Shown piece by piece: positions 1 to 5,712 of a stretch of 9,232 nt of DNA. The stretch's first letter is position 1. Each line of letters begins with the position of its first letter. The notes under the pieces are model-generated. The model worked only from the letters and a program-made list of their open reading frames with translations, was not told the DNA's origin and ran no database searches. The translations under genes and the position numbers were made by a program. The DNA comes from DATLFA01 sp039934635 (GTDB taxonomy: Bacteria; Actinomycetota; Acidimicrobiia; Acidimicrobiales; WLNW01), in assembly GCA_039934635.1 (NCBI GenBank), contig JBDTLT010000221.1:1-9232 (forward strand), written 5' to 3'.

Positions 1-230
1 ACGAGGACCGAGGGTGGAGGATCGGCAATGACTTCGATCAGCGCGTCACGCCGGCCCTCCGAGAGAAGCCTGAACTGCGCGGTCAGCTGTCCGGAAGTCT
101 GCGAGTTCGTGATTGCTCGCAGCAATCGATAGATCCGCCCGTAGGTCGTTGCGATCGACTGCTCGGCAAGCGCTGGCGGAAGCTGACCCGCGATCGCAGC
201 GAGCGCGAGGTAGTCGTCGACAACGATCAT
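1..230 (-). CDS. Hypothetical protein, PIN/toxin-like N-terminus (3' end cut by the window edge)
   Basis: An open frame starts with ATG at 230 and runs off the left edge; about 76 residues are visible. It begins MIVVDDYLALAAIAG, which resembles the first beta strand and helix of PIN-domain (VapC-type) ribonucleases: a hydrophobic strand ending in Asp5/Asp6. The remainder is mostly helical (ATTYGRIYRLLRAI around 27-40). I do not see the second PIN acidic residue usually found near position 40, so it may be a degenerate PIN protein or another toxin-like family. A small acidic gene lies just upstream on the same strand, its stop 9 bases before this ATG, which is typical of an antitoxin-toxin pair. 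The catalytic C-terminal half lies outside the window. That this is a real gene is fairly likely; the toxin role is inference from layout and N-terminus. Confidence 0.55.
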   Translation of the reverse strand, partial: MIVVDDYLALAAIAGQLPPALAEQSIATTYGRIYRLLRAITNSQTSGQLTAQFRLLSEGRRDALIEVIADPPPSVL

Positions 231-239
231 GCGCTCGAG

Positions 240-404
240 CTACTGACCGAAGTGTTCAGGATCCTCAACAGCCAGGCGATCGAAGACCTCGTCGAGCGAT
301 CGCGTGCGGATGATCTCCGCGACGACCTGGCGGGTCTCGTCGTCGAGGGTCACCGCGCCACGACGTCGGTGCGCCGCGAACTCAGCTCGAAGGTCTCGTT
401 CCAC
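240..404 (-). CDS. Small acidic protein, possible antitoxin of a two-gene TA module
   Basis: A 54-residue frame starts with GTG at 404 and ends with TAG at 240-242. An in-frame TGA lies six codons before the GTG, so the frame cannot extend much further. The N-terminus is basic (ERDLRAEFAAHRRR) and the C-terminus acidic (SLDEVFDRLAVEDPEHFGQ). This basic-then-acidic division is common in small antitoxins, where the first part binds DNA and the second the toxin. No strong ribosome binding site is visible. A shorter start at GTG 353 (AVTLDDE...) is possible. The gene ends 9 bases before the ATG of the toxin-like gene, so the two are probably co-transcribed. I do not recognise a named antitoxin family. 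Confidence 0.45.
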   Translation of the reverse strand: MERDLRAEFAAHRRRGAVTLDDETRQVVAEIIRTRSLDEVFDRLAVEDPEHFGQ

Positions 405-473
405 GCCACAAGTGTGCCCGGCTCAGGGGCAGAACGCATCTCACTTCGAATACGCGGACAACCCCGGACATTT

Positions 474-493
474 CGTGCCCCTCGCGTGCCCCT
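474..493 (+). repeat. Tandem direct repeat CGTGCCCCT x2
   Basis: CGTGCCCCT occurs at 474-482 and again at 485-493, an 11-bp period, close to one helical turn. It lies in the non-coding stretch beside the tRNA-Ala fragment and could be a paired protein-binding site of the attachment region. Confidence 0.4.
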
Positions 494-511
494 ACGGGAC
501 GAAAAAGGGTC

Positions 512-528
512 GTACCAAGCAGTACCAA
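512..528 (+). repeat. Direct repeat GTACCAA x2
   Basis: GTACCAA occurs at 512-518 and 522-528, a 10-bp period that puts both copies on one face of the helix. It is in the same non-coding stretch as the 474-493 repeat. Its function is unknown; an integrase arm site is one possibility. Confidence 0.35.
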
Positions 529-554
529 CCAACACCCGAAATTACGTCTGACCA

Positions 555-573
555 GCAACTATTCACTAGTTGC
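555..573. repeat. Inverted repeat GCAACTA-N5-TAGTTGC
   Basis: GCAACTA (555-561) and TAGTTGC (567-573) are perfect inverted 7-mers around TTCAC. The repeat is about 25 bases from the tRNA-like crossover. It could be a binding site in the attachment region or a small hairpin. No T-tract follows on the plus strand, so a terminator is unlikely. Confidence 0.4.
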
Positions 574-598
574 CAGTTGGGGATAAGCGCTTGATTCG

Positions 599-645
599 GC
601 TTTGCAAGCAGGGGGTCGTGGGTTCGAGTCCCATCGTCTCCACCA
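599..645 (+). other. 3' half of tRNA-Ala(UGC): attachment-site remnant (attL/attR-type)
   Basis: From the anticodon loop to the CCA end this matches a tRNA-Ala(UGC). The loop is TTTGCAA at 601-607 (anticodon TGC 603-605) and the 3' anticodon strand is GCAGG at 608-612. The variable loop is GGGTC at 613-617. The T-arm is GTGGG/TTCGAGT/CCCAT at 618-634, the acceptor strand CGTCTCC at 635-641, the discriminator A 642 and CCA at 643-645. T639 falls at tRNA position 70, allowing the G3:U70 alanine identity pair, and the discriminator is A73, also as in tRNA-Ala. No matching D-arm or full 5' half is present. The bases before 599 do not form the needed 5' anticodon strand. Loss of identity at the anticodon loop is the classic crossover point for tyrosine integrases. 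The gene reads on the plus strand, so the inserted element should lie to the left. Confidence 0.75.
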
Positions 646-650
646 CCTAC

Positions 651-674
651 CCGTCGGGGGTCAGGACCCGACGG
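651..674 (+). terminator. Hairpin after the tRNA fragment
   Basis: CCGTCGGG (651-658) and CCCGACGG (667-674) form a perfect 8-bp stem around an 8-nt loop, six bases after the tRNA CCA. No T-tract follows (CTAAGCC). It could have terminated the original tRNA transcript or slow transcription coming from the potassium channel gene on the other strand. The rest of 646-813 shows no gene. Confidence 0.45.
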
Positions 675-813
675 CTAAGCCCAGCCGAGCGGTGGGCGTC
701 TCGGATCGCACAGGCACTTTTGATGCGCGCGCTGGTTCTGATCACTCTGCATGAGCGTCGAGATCTGACGAGGGCTCCATCACTCGGGGCATCGTTCGAG
801 CGAAGTCGCAGTA

Positions 814-1530
814 CTACGAGTCGTGCGATTGCTGCATGTCGGCGCGGACGAGGAACTCTGCGATCTTTGCGGTCACGACCGCGAAGGTGCTTATGCCAAC
901 GACCATCGTCACGACTCCGACGAGGCGGCCGGCGGTGGTGACCGGAGCAACGTCGCCGTATCCGACTGTGGTGATCGTCGCCGACGACCACCACAGTGCA
1001 TCGAAGAACGAATGCAACCGACCATCCGCACCGACATCCTCCGCAAGGGTGAATGCAACGGCGGAAGTGATCCATGTGAAGCCGGCCATGCCGAGTGCGA
1101 AACCTGCAGCATGTCGACGCAGGATGGATCGTCCCTCGCGCGCCGCGGTGCCGCCGATCGTCATAATCCGCACCACAGCGGCGACTGCGCGGAACGCGCG
1201 TCCGGCGCGCAGGATACGGAGCACGCCAAACGCTGCGAGGGCCGGCGCTAGTGCTGCCGCCTGAGCGAGGACAATGAGCAGACTCGTCCATTCATGCCGC
1301 ATGTAGCTGCGTCGATTCGATACGACCGCAAGTTCCACGATGTAGTCGACGGCAAATCCCACAAGGACCGCGACGTTCACTATGTCGAGGAAAACACGGT
1401 CGCCGTGGGCTAGGTCGTTTCGAGCCAGCTCGAGGAGTAGAAGCGGGAGAGAGCCGATCGCGAGGATCAGAAGCGGAGCGTCGGTACGCCTGCGCCAGGT
1501 GATCAGCCTTGGGGTGGAGTAGTCGTTCAT
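814..1530 (-). CDS. Voltage-gated potassium channel, six-transmembrane type
   Basis: The 238-residue membrane protein has the full voltage-gated channel layout. S1 is at about 19-37, S2 at 48-70 and S3 at 82-100. S4 has arginines every third residue (R105, R108, R111, R114) plus R121. S5 is at about 143-162, the pore helix at 174-186, the selectivity filter TTVGYGD at 187-193, and S6 at 201-224. The filter shows potassium selectivity, and the regular S4 arginines point to an intact voltage sensor. Only about 14 residues follow S6, so there is no RCK/TrkA-N or cyclic-nucleotide domain and gating is probably by voltage alone. ATG at 1530 is chosen because the frame begins cleanly before S1; no clear ribosome binding site is seen. 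It would act as a tetramer in the cytoplasmic membrane. The DUF4177-like gene ends 94 bases upstream on the same strand. Confidence 0.9.
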   Translation of the reverse strand: MNDYSTPRLITWRRRTDAPLLILAIGSLPLLLLELARNDLAHGDRVFLDIVNVAVLVGFAVDYIVELAVVSNRRSYMRHEWTSLLIVLAQAAALAPALAAFGVLRILRAGRAFRAVAAVVRIMTIGGTAAREGRSILRRHAAGFALGMAGFTWITSAVAFTLAEDVGADGRLHSFFDALWWSSATITTVGYGDVAPVTTAGRLVGVVTMVVGISTFAVVTAKIAEFLVRADMQQSHDS

Positions 1531-1571
1531 GTACGCGATCGTCGCACCACGAGGCCAGACTCGTCGCCTTT

Positions 1572-1594
1572 CCTGAACTCACGCACCGTTCAGG
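1572..1594 (-). terminator. Hairpin between the DUF4177-like and potassium channel genes
   Basis: CCTGAAC (1572-1578) and GTTCAGG (1588-1594) are a perfect 7-bp inverted repeat around nine bases. It lies 31 bases after the stop of the DUF4177-like gene and about 40 bases before the channel ATG, both on the minus strand. No U-tract follows. It may be a weak terminator or an operator for the channel gene. Confidence 0.35.
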
Positions 1595-1624
1595 GCGGTG
1601 AGGGCAGCAACATGCACGCGACTG

Positions 1625-1891
1625 TCAACCCTGTTGATAGTGCTTCGCGACCTGTTCCGCCGTCCACACCTCTGCCCACGGACCGTCAGGTTCCTCGCCC
1701 GGCGGCACGACCCGCTTGAAGAGGATGAAGCCTTTCTCGAGACCTTGAACCCAGTGCGACGCCTTGTCGAAGACGGTCTGCAACTCCCACCCGCGCTGAC
1801 CAAAGTACGACAGGGTAATCCCCAGGTTTCTAGCCGCGTACGTACTTCCGATGCTCACAATCCGGTACTGCCAGCGCACGAAATCAGCCAT
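1625..1891 (-). CDS. DUF4177-like small protein
   Basis: With ATG at 1891 the protein is 88 residues and begins MADFVRWQYRIV. It shows the pattern of DUF4177: an opening W-x-Y-x-I-V strand, then a helix ending LSYFGQRGWELQTVF (the family's LN-x-x-G-x-x-G-W-E-L feature), then a closing strand with FILFKR. It should be a small soluble alpha/beta protein; no enzymatic role is known for the family. A longer form from GTG at 1921 would add ten residues (start MTRSARNVAF). I prefer 1891 because the family usually begins a few residues before the W-x-Y strand, but neither start has a strong ribosome binding site. It is 114 bases downstream of the VOC gene, with a hairpin between, so it may be its own unit. 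Confidence 0.75.
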   Translation of the reverse strand: MADFVRWQYRIVSIGSTYAARNLGITLSYFGQRGWELQTVFDKASHWVQGLEKGFILFKRVVPPGEEPDGPWAEVWTAEQVAKHYQQG

Positions 1892-1937
1892 GAACGCGAC
1901 GTTACGAGCAGATCGAGTCACGCGTCAGGATCTCTTC

Positions 1938-1969
1938 GTTCCAGGCGCATGACGCCTAGATCGTGGAAC
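1938..1969. promoter_or_regulatory. Nested inverted repeat before the DUF4177-like gene
   Basis: AGGCG/CGCCT (1943-1947 and 1953-1957) encloses five bases and sits inside GTTCCA/TGGAAC (1938-1943 and 1964-1969). Folded together they give a hairpin with a one-sided bulge. It lies between the VOC stop and the DUF4177-like start and could end the VOC transcript or be an operator. The gap 1892-2005 holds nothing else I can support. Confidence 0.35.
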
Positions 1970-2005
1970 ATCAATAAGTGCACAACGCGCGCAAATCCTC
2001 ATGAA

Positions 2006-2440
2006 TCAATCCGAGCCGACCGTGGTACCGCCCCAATCTTCGGGAGCGACATCGGCGAGCGTCTCAGAGAAGGTCCAGTGATGGCCTGCAGGATCCTCCA
2101 CAGTGAATTGGCGCTCGCCGTATTCGTAGTCCGTCGGAGACGAGACGACACGCGCGCCATGGGCGACAGCGCACTCGAAGTACCCGTTTGCATCGGCAAC
2201 CCGCACCATGACTTGGTGGGTCACTTCTCCCGATCGTGGCCCGCGACGCTCACCTCGCACATCCCCGATGATGACGGCGCCGTCGCCAACCTTCAACTGC
2301 GAGCGATGGTCGTCGCCGATCTGCACTCGCTCCGCGAACCCGAATGCCGAGGTGAGCCACGCCACTGCCGCGCGGACATCGGGATAGATCAACACGGGCA
2401 CCACAGTGGACGCAGGTATCGAACGGTTCGGTTGCAACAC
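2006..2440 (-). CDS. VOC family protein (glyoxalase/bleomycin-resistance-like)
   Basis: The protein is about 144 residues and fits one VOC protein of two paired beta-alpha-beta-beta-beta modules. Module 1 is VVPVLIYPDVRAAVAWL...FGF and module 2 is HQVMVRVADANGYFECAVAHGA. The usual ending DPAGHHWTF followed by an ADVAPEDWGG-type tail is typical of PhnB/YdcJ-like VOC proteins. Candidate metal ligands of the fold are the His of THQV and the Glu of YGERQF and FSET. Substrate cannot be told. A TTG at 2455 would extend the frame, but the purine-rich GGGAGG at 2444-2449 then falls inside the coding region. This site better serves GTG at 2440 or TTG at 2437. The start lies 11 bases after the stop of the STAND gene, so the two are co-transcribed and probably translationally coupled. 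Confidence 0.85.
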   Translation of the reverse strand: MLQPNRSIPASTVVPVLIYPDVRAAVAWLTSAFGFAERVQIGDDHRSQLKVGDGAVIIGDVRGERRGPRSGEVTHQVMVRVADANGYFECAVAHGARVVSSPTDYEYGERQFTVEDPAGHHWTFSETLADVAPEDWGGTTVGSD

Positions 2441-2443
2441 CGA

Positions 2444-2449
2444 CCTCCC
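2444..2449 (-). promoter_or_regulatory. Ribosome binding site that sets the VOC start
   Basis: GGGAGG on the minus strand overlaps what would be codons 3-4 of the longest VOC frame. It lies 3 bases before GTG 2440 and 6 before TTG 2437, so it argues against the TTG at 2455. Confidence 0.6.
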
Positions 2450-2451
2450 TT

Positions 2452-5034
2452 TCAATCATCGCCGCCGCGTACCAACGCGACCGCTTCGCGGTGGTTGAGC
2501 TCGGTGCCGGCCGTGAATGCGGCGTCGAAGACTGCGGGTTCGAGCGCTTGCACGACGCGCGCACGTAGTTCGGCTTCGGCACGTCTCGTCAAAGGCCACG
2601 CCCGCAATCCCGCACGGTCGCGCAAACCATCTACTGCACCGAGGGCTATCGCGGCCTGCCTCGCATCGCTCTCAACGAGCACGACTTGTGCATAGGAAAT
2701 GAGGAGGAACGTCACGGGGATCGTACTGAGCTCGGCGCCTTCGACCGCGCCCACCGACTCGGCCAGCAATGCGCGCACGTCGTCGACGCGGCCGGCCCTG
2801 ACCGCGATGGAAACGAGCGCAGTTCGTGCCGCCGCCTGCATCAAGTTGTTGCCGAACCGGGTGCCGAACTCGTTGGCCTCCGTGAGGTGTTCGCGAGCGT
2901 TGTCACGGCTGAGGATCATCTCGAGCATCCCGACGGTGAGCGCGGCAAACCCGACCATCGGCGACTGCAACGCACGGAGACCATCGAGTGCCGTCGACGC
3001 GGCGCGGAGCGAGCCTTCGAAGTCATCGACGATCGGAAGGATCCAGGAGACGGCCAGCTGCGTCGCATACTCGAGGAAAGGATCTTCCACGCGACCCGCG
3101 AGCCGCTTGATCGCGTCGAAAGCGATCAGCGCTCCCTCGTCGTCGCCGACCTCGACGGCGGTCACCGCACACACCATCGCCAGCTCGGCTTGCGCCCGCT
3201 CGTCCAATCCGTCGGCTCTCAGCCACACGTCGTCGATCCACGCCCGGCCTTCGGGCAATCGATCGCGCAGCTGCCAGTACAGCCAGAGGATGCGGAACAT
3301 GTGTGGCAGCGGTGAGACATCGTGGGTGAAGAACCATCGGATCGCTCTGCGTAGGTTCTCTTCTTCGATCCGCCAACGCTCGGCCCACTCGGCCTGACGC
3401 GCTGCGGGCCAATCGCTGTTCGCCACCAGCGCGCCGAAGTACGTTGCGTGCCGACGCTCGACTTCGGCCTGCTGTGATCCGGCAGCCAAGCGTTCGGCGG
3501 CCAGCTCTCCTACCGATACGAGCATCCGGAACCGCGGACCCGCGGCAGTTGCGTCGACGTGCACGAGGCTGTGCCCGGCAAGCGCATCGAGTAGATCGAG
3601 CGTGCGGTCTTCGTCGAGATCGGCGACGTGCATGGCGGCATCGACGGTCCATCCGTCGACGAAGATCGACAGGTTGGCCAGCATGCGATGCTCCGCGTCG
3701 TCGAGCAGCCCGACGCTCCATTCGACGGTCGCCCGCAACGTGCGTTGCCGTTCGGGCAGATCGACCGGCCCGGACCCCAACGCGTCGAGGCTGCGCCCGA
3801 GCCGTGCGAGCAATGCCGATGGTTCGAACAATCGGGTGCGTGCCGCCGCCAGTTCTATTGCCAACGGCAGACCTTCGAGGCGGCGGCAGATCTCCACGAT
3901 GGCCACCGCGTTGTCATCGGTCAACGCGAAGTCATAGCGAACGCCCTGCGCGCGATCGACGAACAATTGCACCGCCGGCAACGCGGCGACGAGTTCCATC
4001 GTGGGCCGGTCCGCGAACACCGGCACCGTGAGCGCGGCGACGGGATACTCACGCTCGGCACGGAGCCGAAGCACCGTGCGACTCGTCGCAAGAACCTGAA
4101 GGGCGGGACAGCGGGCCAGCAGCTGATCGATCGCCGGCGCGACGGCGACGACTTGTTCGAGGTTGTCCAACACGAGCAACGCAGACTGCTGCGAGAAGTG
4201 CTCCACGAGCACATCGAGCGGGTCGCGCGACTCGAGTGCCGCGCCGACGGCATCGGCGACGCGGGGCAGCACCAGTTCGGGCTGCACAATCGAGGCCAGC
4301 GGCACGAACGCCGAACCGTGCGGATAGCGGTCGTCCACGCGCTCCCCCACGGCGATCGCTAGTCGCGTCTTGCCGATACCACCAGGCCCGGTGAGCGTCA
4401 CCAACCGGACCGATGGCGTCGCGAGCAACTTCGTGACCTCGACGATGTCGTGCTCGCGACCGATCAACGACGTCGATGTGAACGGCAGCGAGCGCGGGCT
4501 CCGCCGATCGGTGCTCGTCGCGGACGACGCGGAACGGCCGCCACTGCGCGCCATCGTGAATCGCTCGCTCAGCAGCAGCGCGAGATCGTCACGGACGAGT
4601 CGGCCGAGCTCACGCGCACTACTGAACGGGCGATAGCTGTCGACCGCCTCGGTCTCGAGGCCGTCGATCATCGCGGTGAGCCGCGGTTCTCGGTCGGGTG
4701 CCGGTGTCTTGACGTACATCAGGCGCGGCATCGAGTGCGACAACTGCAACTCGTCCTCGAGACCCGACATGTCCATATCAGGGGCGACCCAGCCGTAGCG
4801 TTGCCAGTACAACCCGATGAAGACGTCGGACTGCGCCAAGTACGCCCGGTAGAGCTCGCGCGGCGGGTGGGGGCGGGCGCCGAGCTCGAACATCACCGGC
4901 GTGAGTCGTAGCGACGTGATGGCTCTCGCCACCGCCGCCCGCTCTTCGGCGAGCTCGGCGAGGGTAGAGCTCACGAAGACCCGCAGGCGCTGGTCCGGAG
5001 TCCGGATCGCAGGCCCGTCTTCTTGCTCCGTCAT
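2452..5034 (-). CDS. DUF4062 - NB-ARC/STAND ATPase - helical repeat protein
   Basis: A large 860-residue soluble protein. Residues about 17-110 are a DUF4062 domain (RVFVSSTLAELAEERAAV, FELGARPHPPRELYRAYL, FIGLYWQRYGWVAP, SGLEDEL). Residues about 188-400 are a STAND NTPase: Walker A GPGGIGKT at 216-223, Walker B LLVLDN at 286-291, sensor-like ATSRT at 316-320, and GLPLA at 388-392. A winged-helix-like part follows (about 425-515), then a long helical, probably TPR-like region to the end (about 525-850). There is no SARP or LuxR DNA-binding domain, so it is unlikely to be a plain transcription factor. STAND proteins are sensors: the helical repeats bind a signal, ATP-driven oligomerisation follows, and the N-terminal domain acts. 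DUF4062 also precedes NACHT domains in animal TEP1/NWD1-type proteins. Signalling or defence is inference. The start lies 25 bases after the small membrane gene; an AGGGCGG is just upstream. Confidence 0.9.
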   Translation of the reverse strand: MTEQEDGPAIRTPDQRLRVFVSSTLAELAEERAAVARAITSLRLTPVMFELGARPHPPRELYRAYLAQSDVFIGLYWQRYGWVAPDMDMSGLEDELQLSHSMPRLMYVKTPAPDREPRLTAMIDGLETEAVDSYRPFSSARELGRLVRDDLALLLSERFTMARSGGRSASSATSTDRRSPRSLPFTSTSLIGREHDIVEVTKLLATPSVRLVTLTGPGGIGKTRLAIAVGERVDDRYPHGSAFVPLASIVQPELVLPRVADAVGAALESRDPLDVLVEHFSQQSALLVLDNLEQVVAVAPAIDQLLARCPALQVLATSRTVLRLRAEREYPVAALTVPVFADRPTMELVAALPAVQLFVDRAQGVRYDFALTDDNAVAIVEICRRLEGLPLAIELAAARTRLFEPSALLARLGRSLDALGSGPVDLPERQRTLRATVEWSVGLLDDAEHRMLANLSIFVDGWTVDAAMHVADLDEDRTLDLLDALAGHSLVHVDATAAGPRFRMLVSVGELAAERLAAGSQQAEVERRHATYFGALVANSDWPAARQAEWAERWRIEEENLRRAIRWFFTHDVSPLPHMFRILWLYWQLRDRLPEGRAWIDDVWLRADGLDERAQAELAMVCAVTAVEVGDDEGALIAFDAIKRLAGRVEDPFLEYATQLAVSWILPIVDDFEGSLRAASTALDGLRALQSPMVGFAALTVGMLEMILSRDNAREHLTEANEFGTRFGNNLMQAAARTALVSIAVRAGRVDDVRALLAESVGAVEGAELSTIPVTFLLISYAQVVLVESDARQAAIALGAVDGLRDRAGLRAWPLTRRAEAELRARVVQALEPAVFDAAFTAGTELNHREAVALVRGGDD

Positions 5035-5059
5035 GGCCGCCCTACAAGTCGGTCAACGC

Positions 5060-5290
5060 TCAGTGAACTCGAATCTTAGTGACGACGCGTCCGAGCTGTC
5101 GTGCGCCGACCCACTCGACCAAGTAGTAGCCGGCCTTCACGATGAAGTACTCAACCCTGATGAGGCGATAGAGGATGAACATTGCAGCAAGGCTCATCGG
5201 GGGCATGCCTGGATCGGGCCACGACCAACGCGACTTTGGATGCACGCAAGCTAGCGACGCCGAGGCGCGTTGTTGGGGATGGCTCATCAT
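5060..5290 (-). CDS. Small hypothetical membrane protein overlapping queF
   Basis: A 76-residue frame from ATG 5290 whose start overlaps the queF-like stop as ATGA, a common coupling arrangement. Residues 33-61 are hydrophobic (SLAAMFILYRLIRVEYFIV then KAGYYLVEW), one membrane segment or a strongly amphipathic helix with two arginines. The C-terminus is basic (ARQLGRVVTKIRVH). The frame's codons in the C-terminal half mostly end in G or C, as in the neighbours. A shorter 45-residue version from ATG 5197 (MSLAAMF...) is possible. I do not recognise a family. It ends 25 bases before the DUF4062-STAND gene, so it sits between queF and the STAND gene in the putative operon. It could be a membrane anchor or partner for that ATPase, but nothing in the sequence shows this. 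Confidence 0.5.
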   Translation of the reverse strand: MMSHPQQRASASLACVHPKSRWSWPDPGMPPMSLAAMFILYRLIRVEYFIVKAGYYLVEWVGARQLGRVVTKIRVH

Positions 5291-5691
5291 GCCCGCACGG
5301 GGTACTCCACCGTCGTGGCGATACCGCCCCGCACGGATTGAGTGAGACGAACCGCAACGTCGGCCACCGCGGGAGCGAACGCGGCGATGCCATCGTGCAA
5401 CTCGACCGCGAGCGCCTCCGCGAACACCCGGCGATCCCTGAATCCGACGAGCCACAGCTTGAACGACTTGGATTCGATCGCGTGCGTCACCGCGGTGTAG
5501 CTGATCTCCGCGTCGTATCGGTCGGGTTGCACCCCTTGCACTGCCGGACACAGCGATTCCAACTCGGTGGTCCGGAAGGTGACCCGCACCGGCTTGGGTA
5601 CCGCAAAGAACTCCAGCCGACCATACTCCTGAGGCTCGACCGGCCGCCCCAACATGGTGATCTCGGAAGGCTCAGGCACTACGCGTCCCAT
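5287..5691 (-). CDS. queF: QueF-like NADPH-dependent 7-cyano-7-deazaguanine reductase
   Basis: The protein has 134 residues, the size of the short unimodular QueF type of the T-fold family. QueF reduces the nitrile preQ0 to the amine preQ1 with NADPH in queuosine synthesis. Visible features: the nucleophilic Cys48 in SLCP, the following QPD with Asp57, and the NADPH motif ESKSFKLW at 73-80, which fits E(S/L)K(S/A)hK(L/Y)(Y/F/W). Phe90-Ala91-Glu92 stands where typical QueF has FHE, so the usual His is Ala while the Glu is kept. The Cys-to-Asp spacing is nine rather than the usual seven residues. It is therefore a divergent member, and activity or substrate may differ. No other queuosine gene is in the window. 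It begins a probable minus-strand operon leading to the STAND gene. ATG 5691 is used; ATG 5655 is an alternative with no better ribosome site. Confidence 0.8.
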   Translation of the reverse strand: MGRVVPEPSEITMLGRPVEPQEYGRLEFFAVPKPVRVTFRTTELESLCPAVQGVQPDRYDAEISYTAVTHAIESKSFKLWLVGFRDRRVFAEALAVELHDGIAAFAPAVADVAVRLTQSVRGGIATTVEYPVRA

Positions 5692-5712
5692 CGTCGTTCG
5701 ACTAGGGCGGCG

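Larger units (their letters stand above)
405..598. other. Non-coding right end of a putative integrated element
   Basis: No convincing protein gene is present on either strand between the antitoxin-like gene and the tRNA fragment. The stretch carries two short tandem direct repeats (474-493 and 512-528) and a 7-bp inverted repeat (555-573). Clustered short repeats next to a tRNA-derived crossover site resemble the integrase and accessory-protein binding arms of phage and ICE attachment sites. That role is inference; the repeats themselves are directly visible. With the hairpin-bearing DNA at 646-813, the whole span 405-813 lacks protein genes. Confidence 0.4.

Noticed and set aside
350..535. 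61-codon minus-strand frame upstream of the antitoxin-like gene
   Set aside because: It overlaps the antitoxin-like frame in another phase, has no ribosome site and no recognisable pattern, and lies in repeat-bearing attachment DNA.
570..645. A complete functional tRNA-Ala gene
   Set aside because: No 5' acceptor strand with proper spacing, no D-arm and a mismatched 5' anticodon strand; only the 3' half is supported.
570..941. 123-codon plus-strand frame through the tRNA fragment
   Set aside because: It reads through tRNA sequence, a hairpin and the antisense of the potassium channel; low-complexity Arg/Ser composition.
1927..1939. 13-base match AGGATCTCTTCGT shared with 7301-7313
   Set aside because: A single 13-base match in 9 kb is expected roughly by chance, and the two copies have different contexts relative to genes.
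1598..2695. 365-codon plus-strand frame
   Set aside because: It lies antisense to the DUF4177-like, VOC and STAND genes, is very rich in Arg/Ser/His and shows no domain. It is a shadow frame of GC-rich DNA.
2452..5034. The STAND protein as a LuxR- or SARP-type transcription factor
   Set aside because: No helix-turn-helix at the C-terminus and no SARP winged helix at the N-terminus; the N-terminus is DUF4062.
5291..5551. N-terminal extension of the small membrane protein upstream of ATG 5290
   Set aside because: This part overlaps queF out of frame and is Arg/Gly-rich. The coupled ATGA start at 5290 is more natural.
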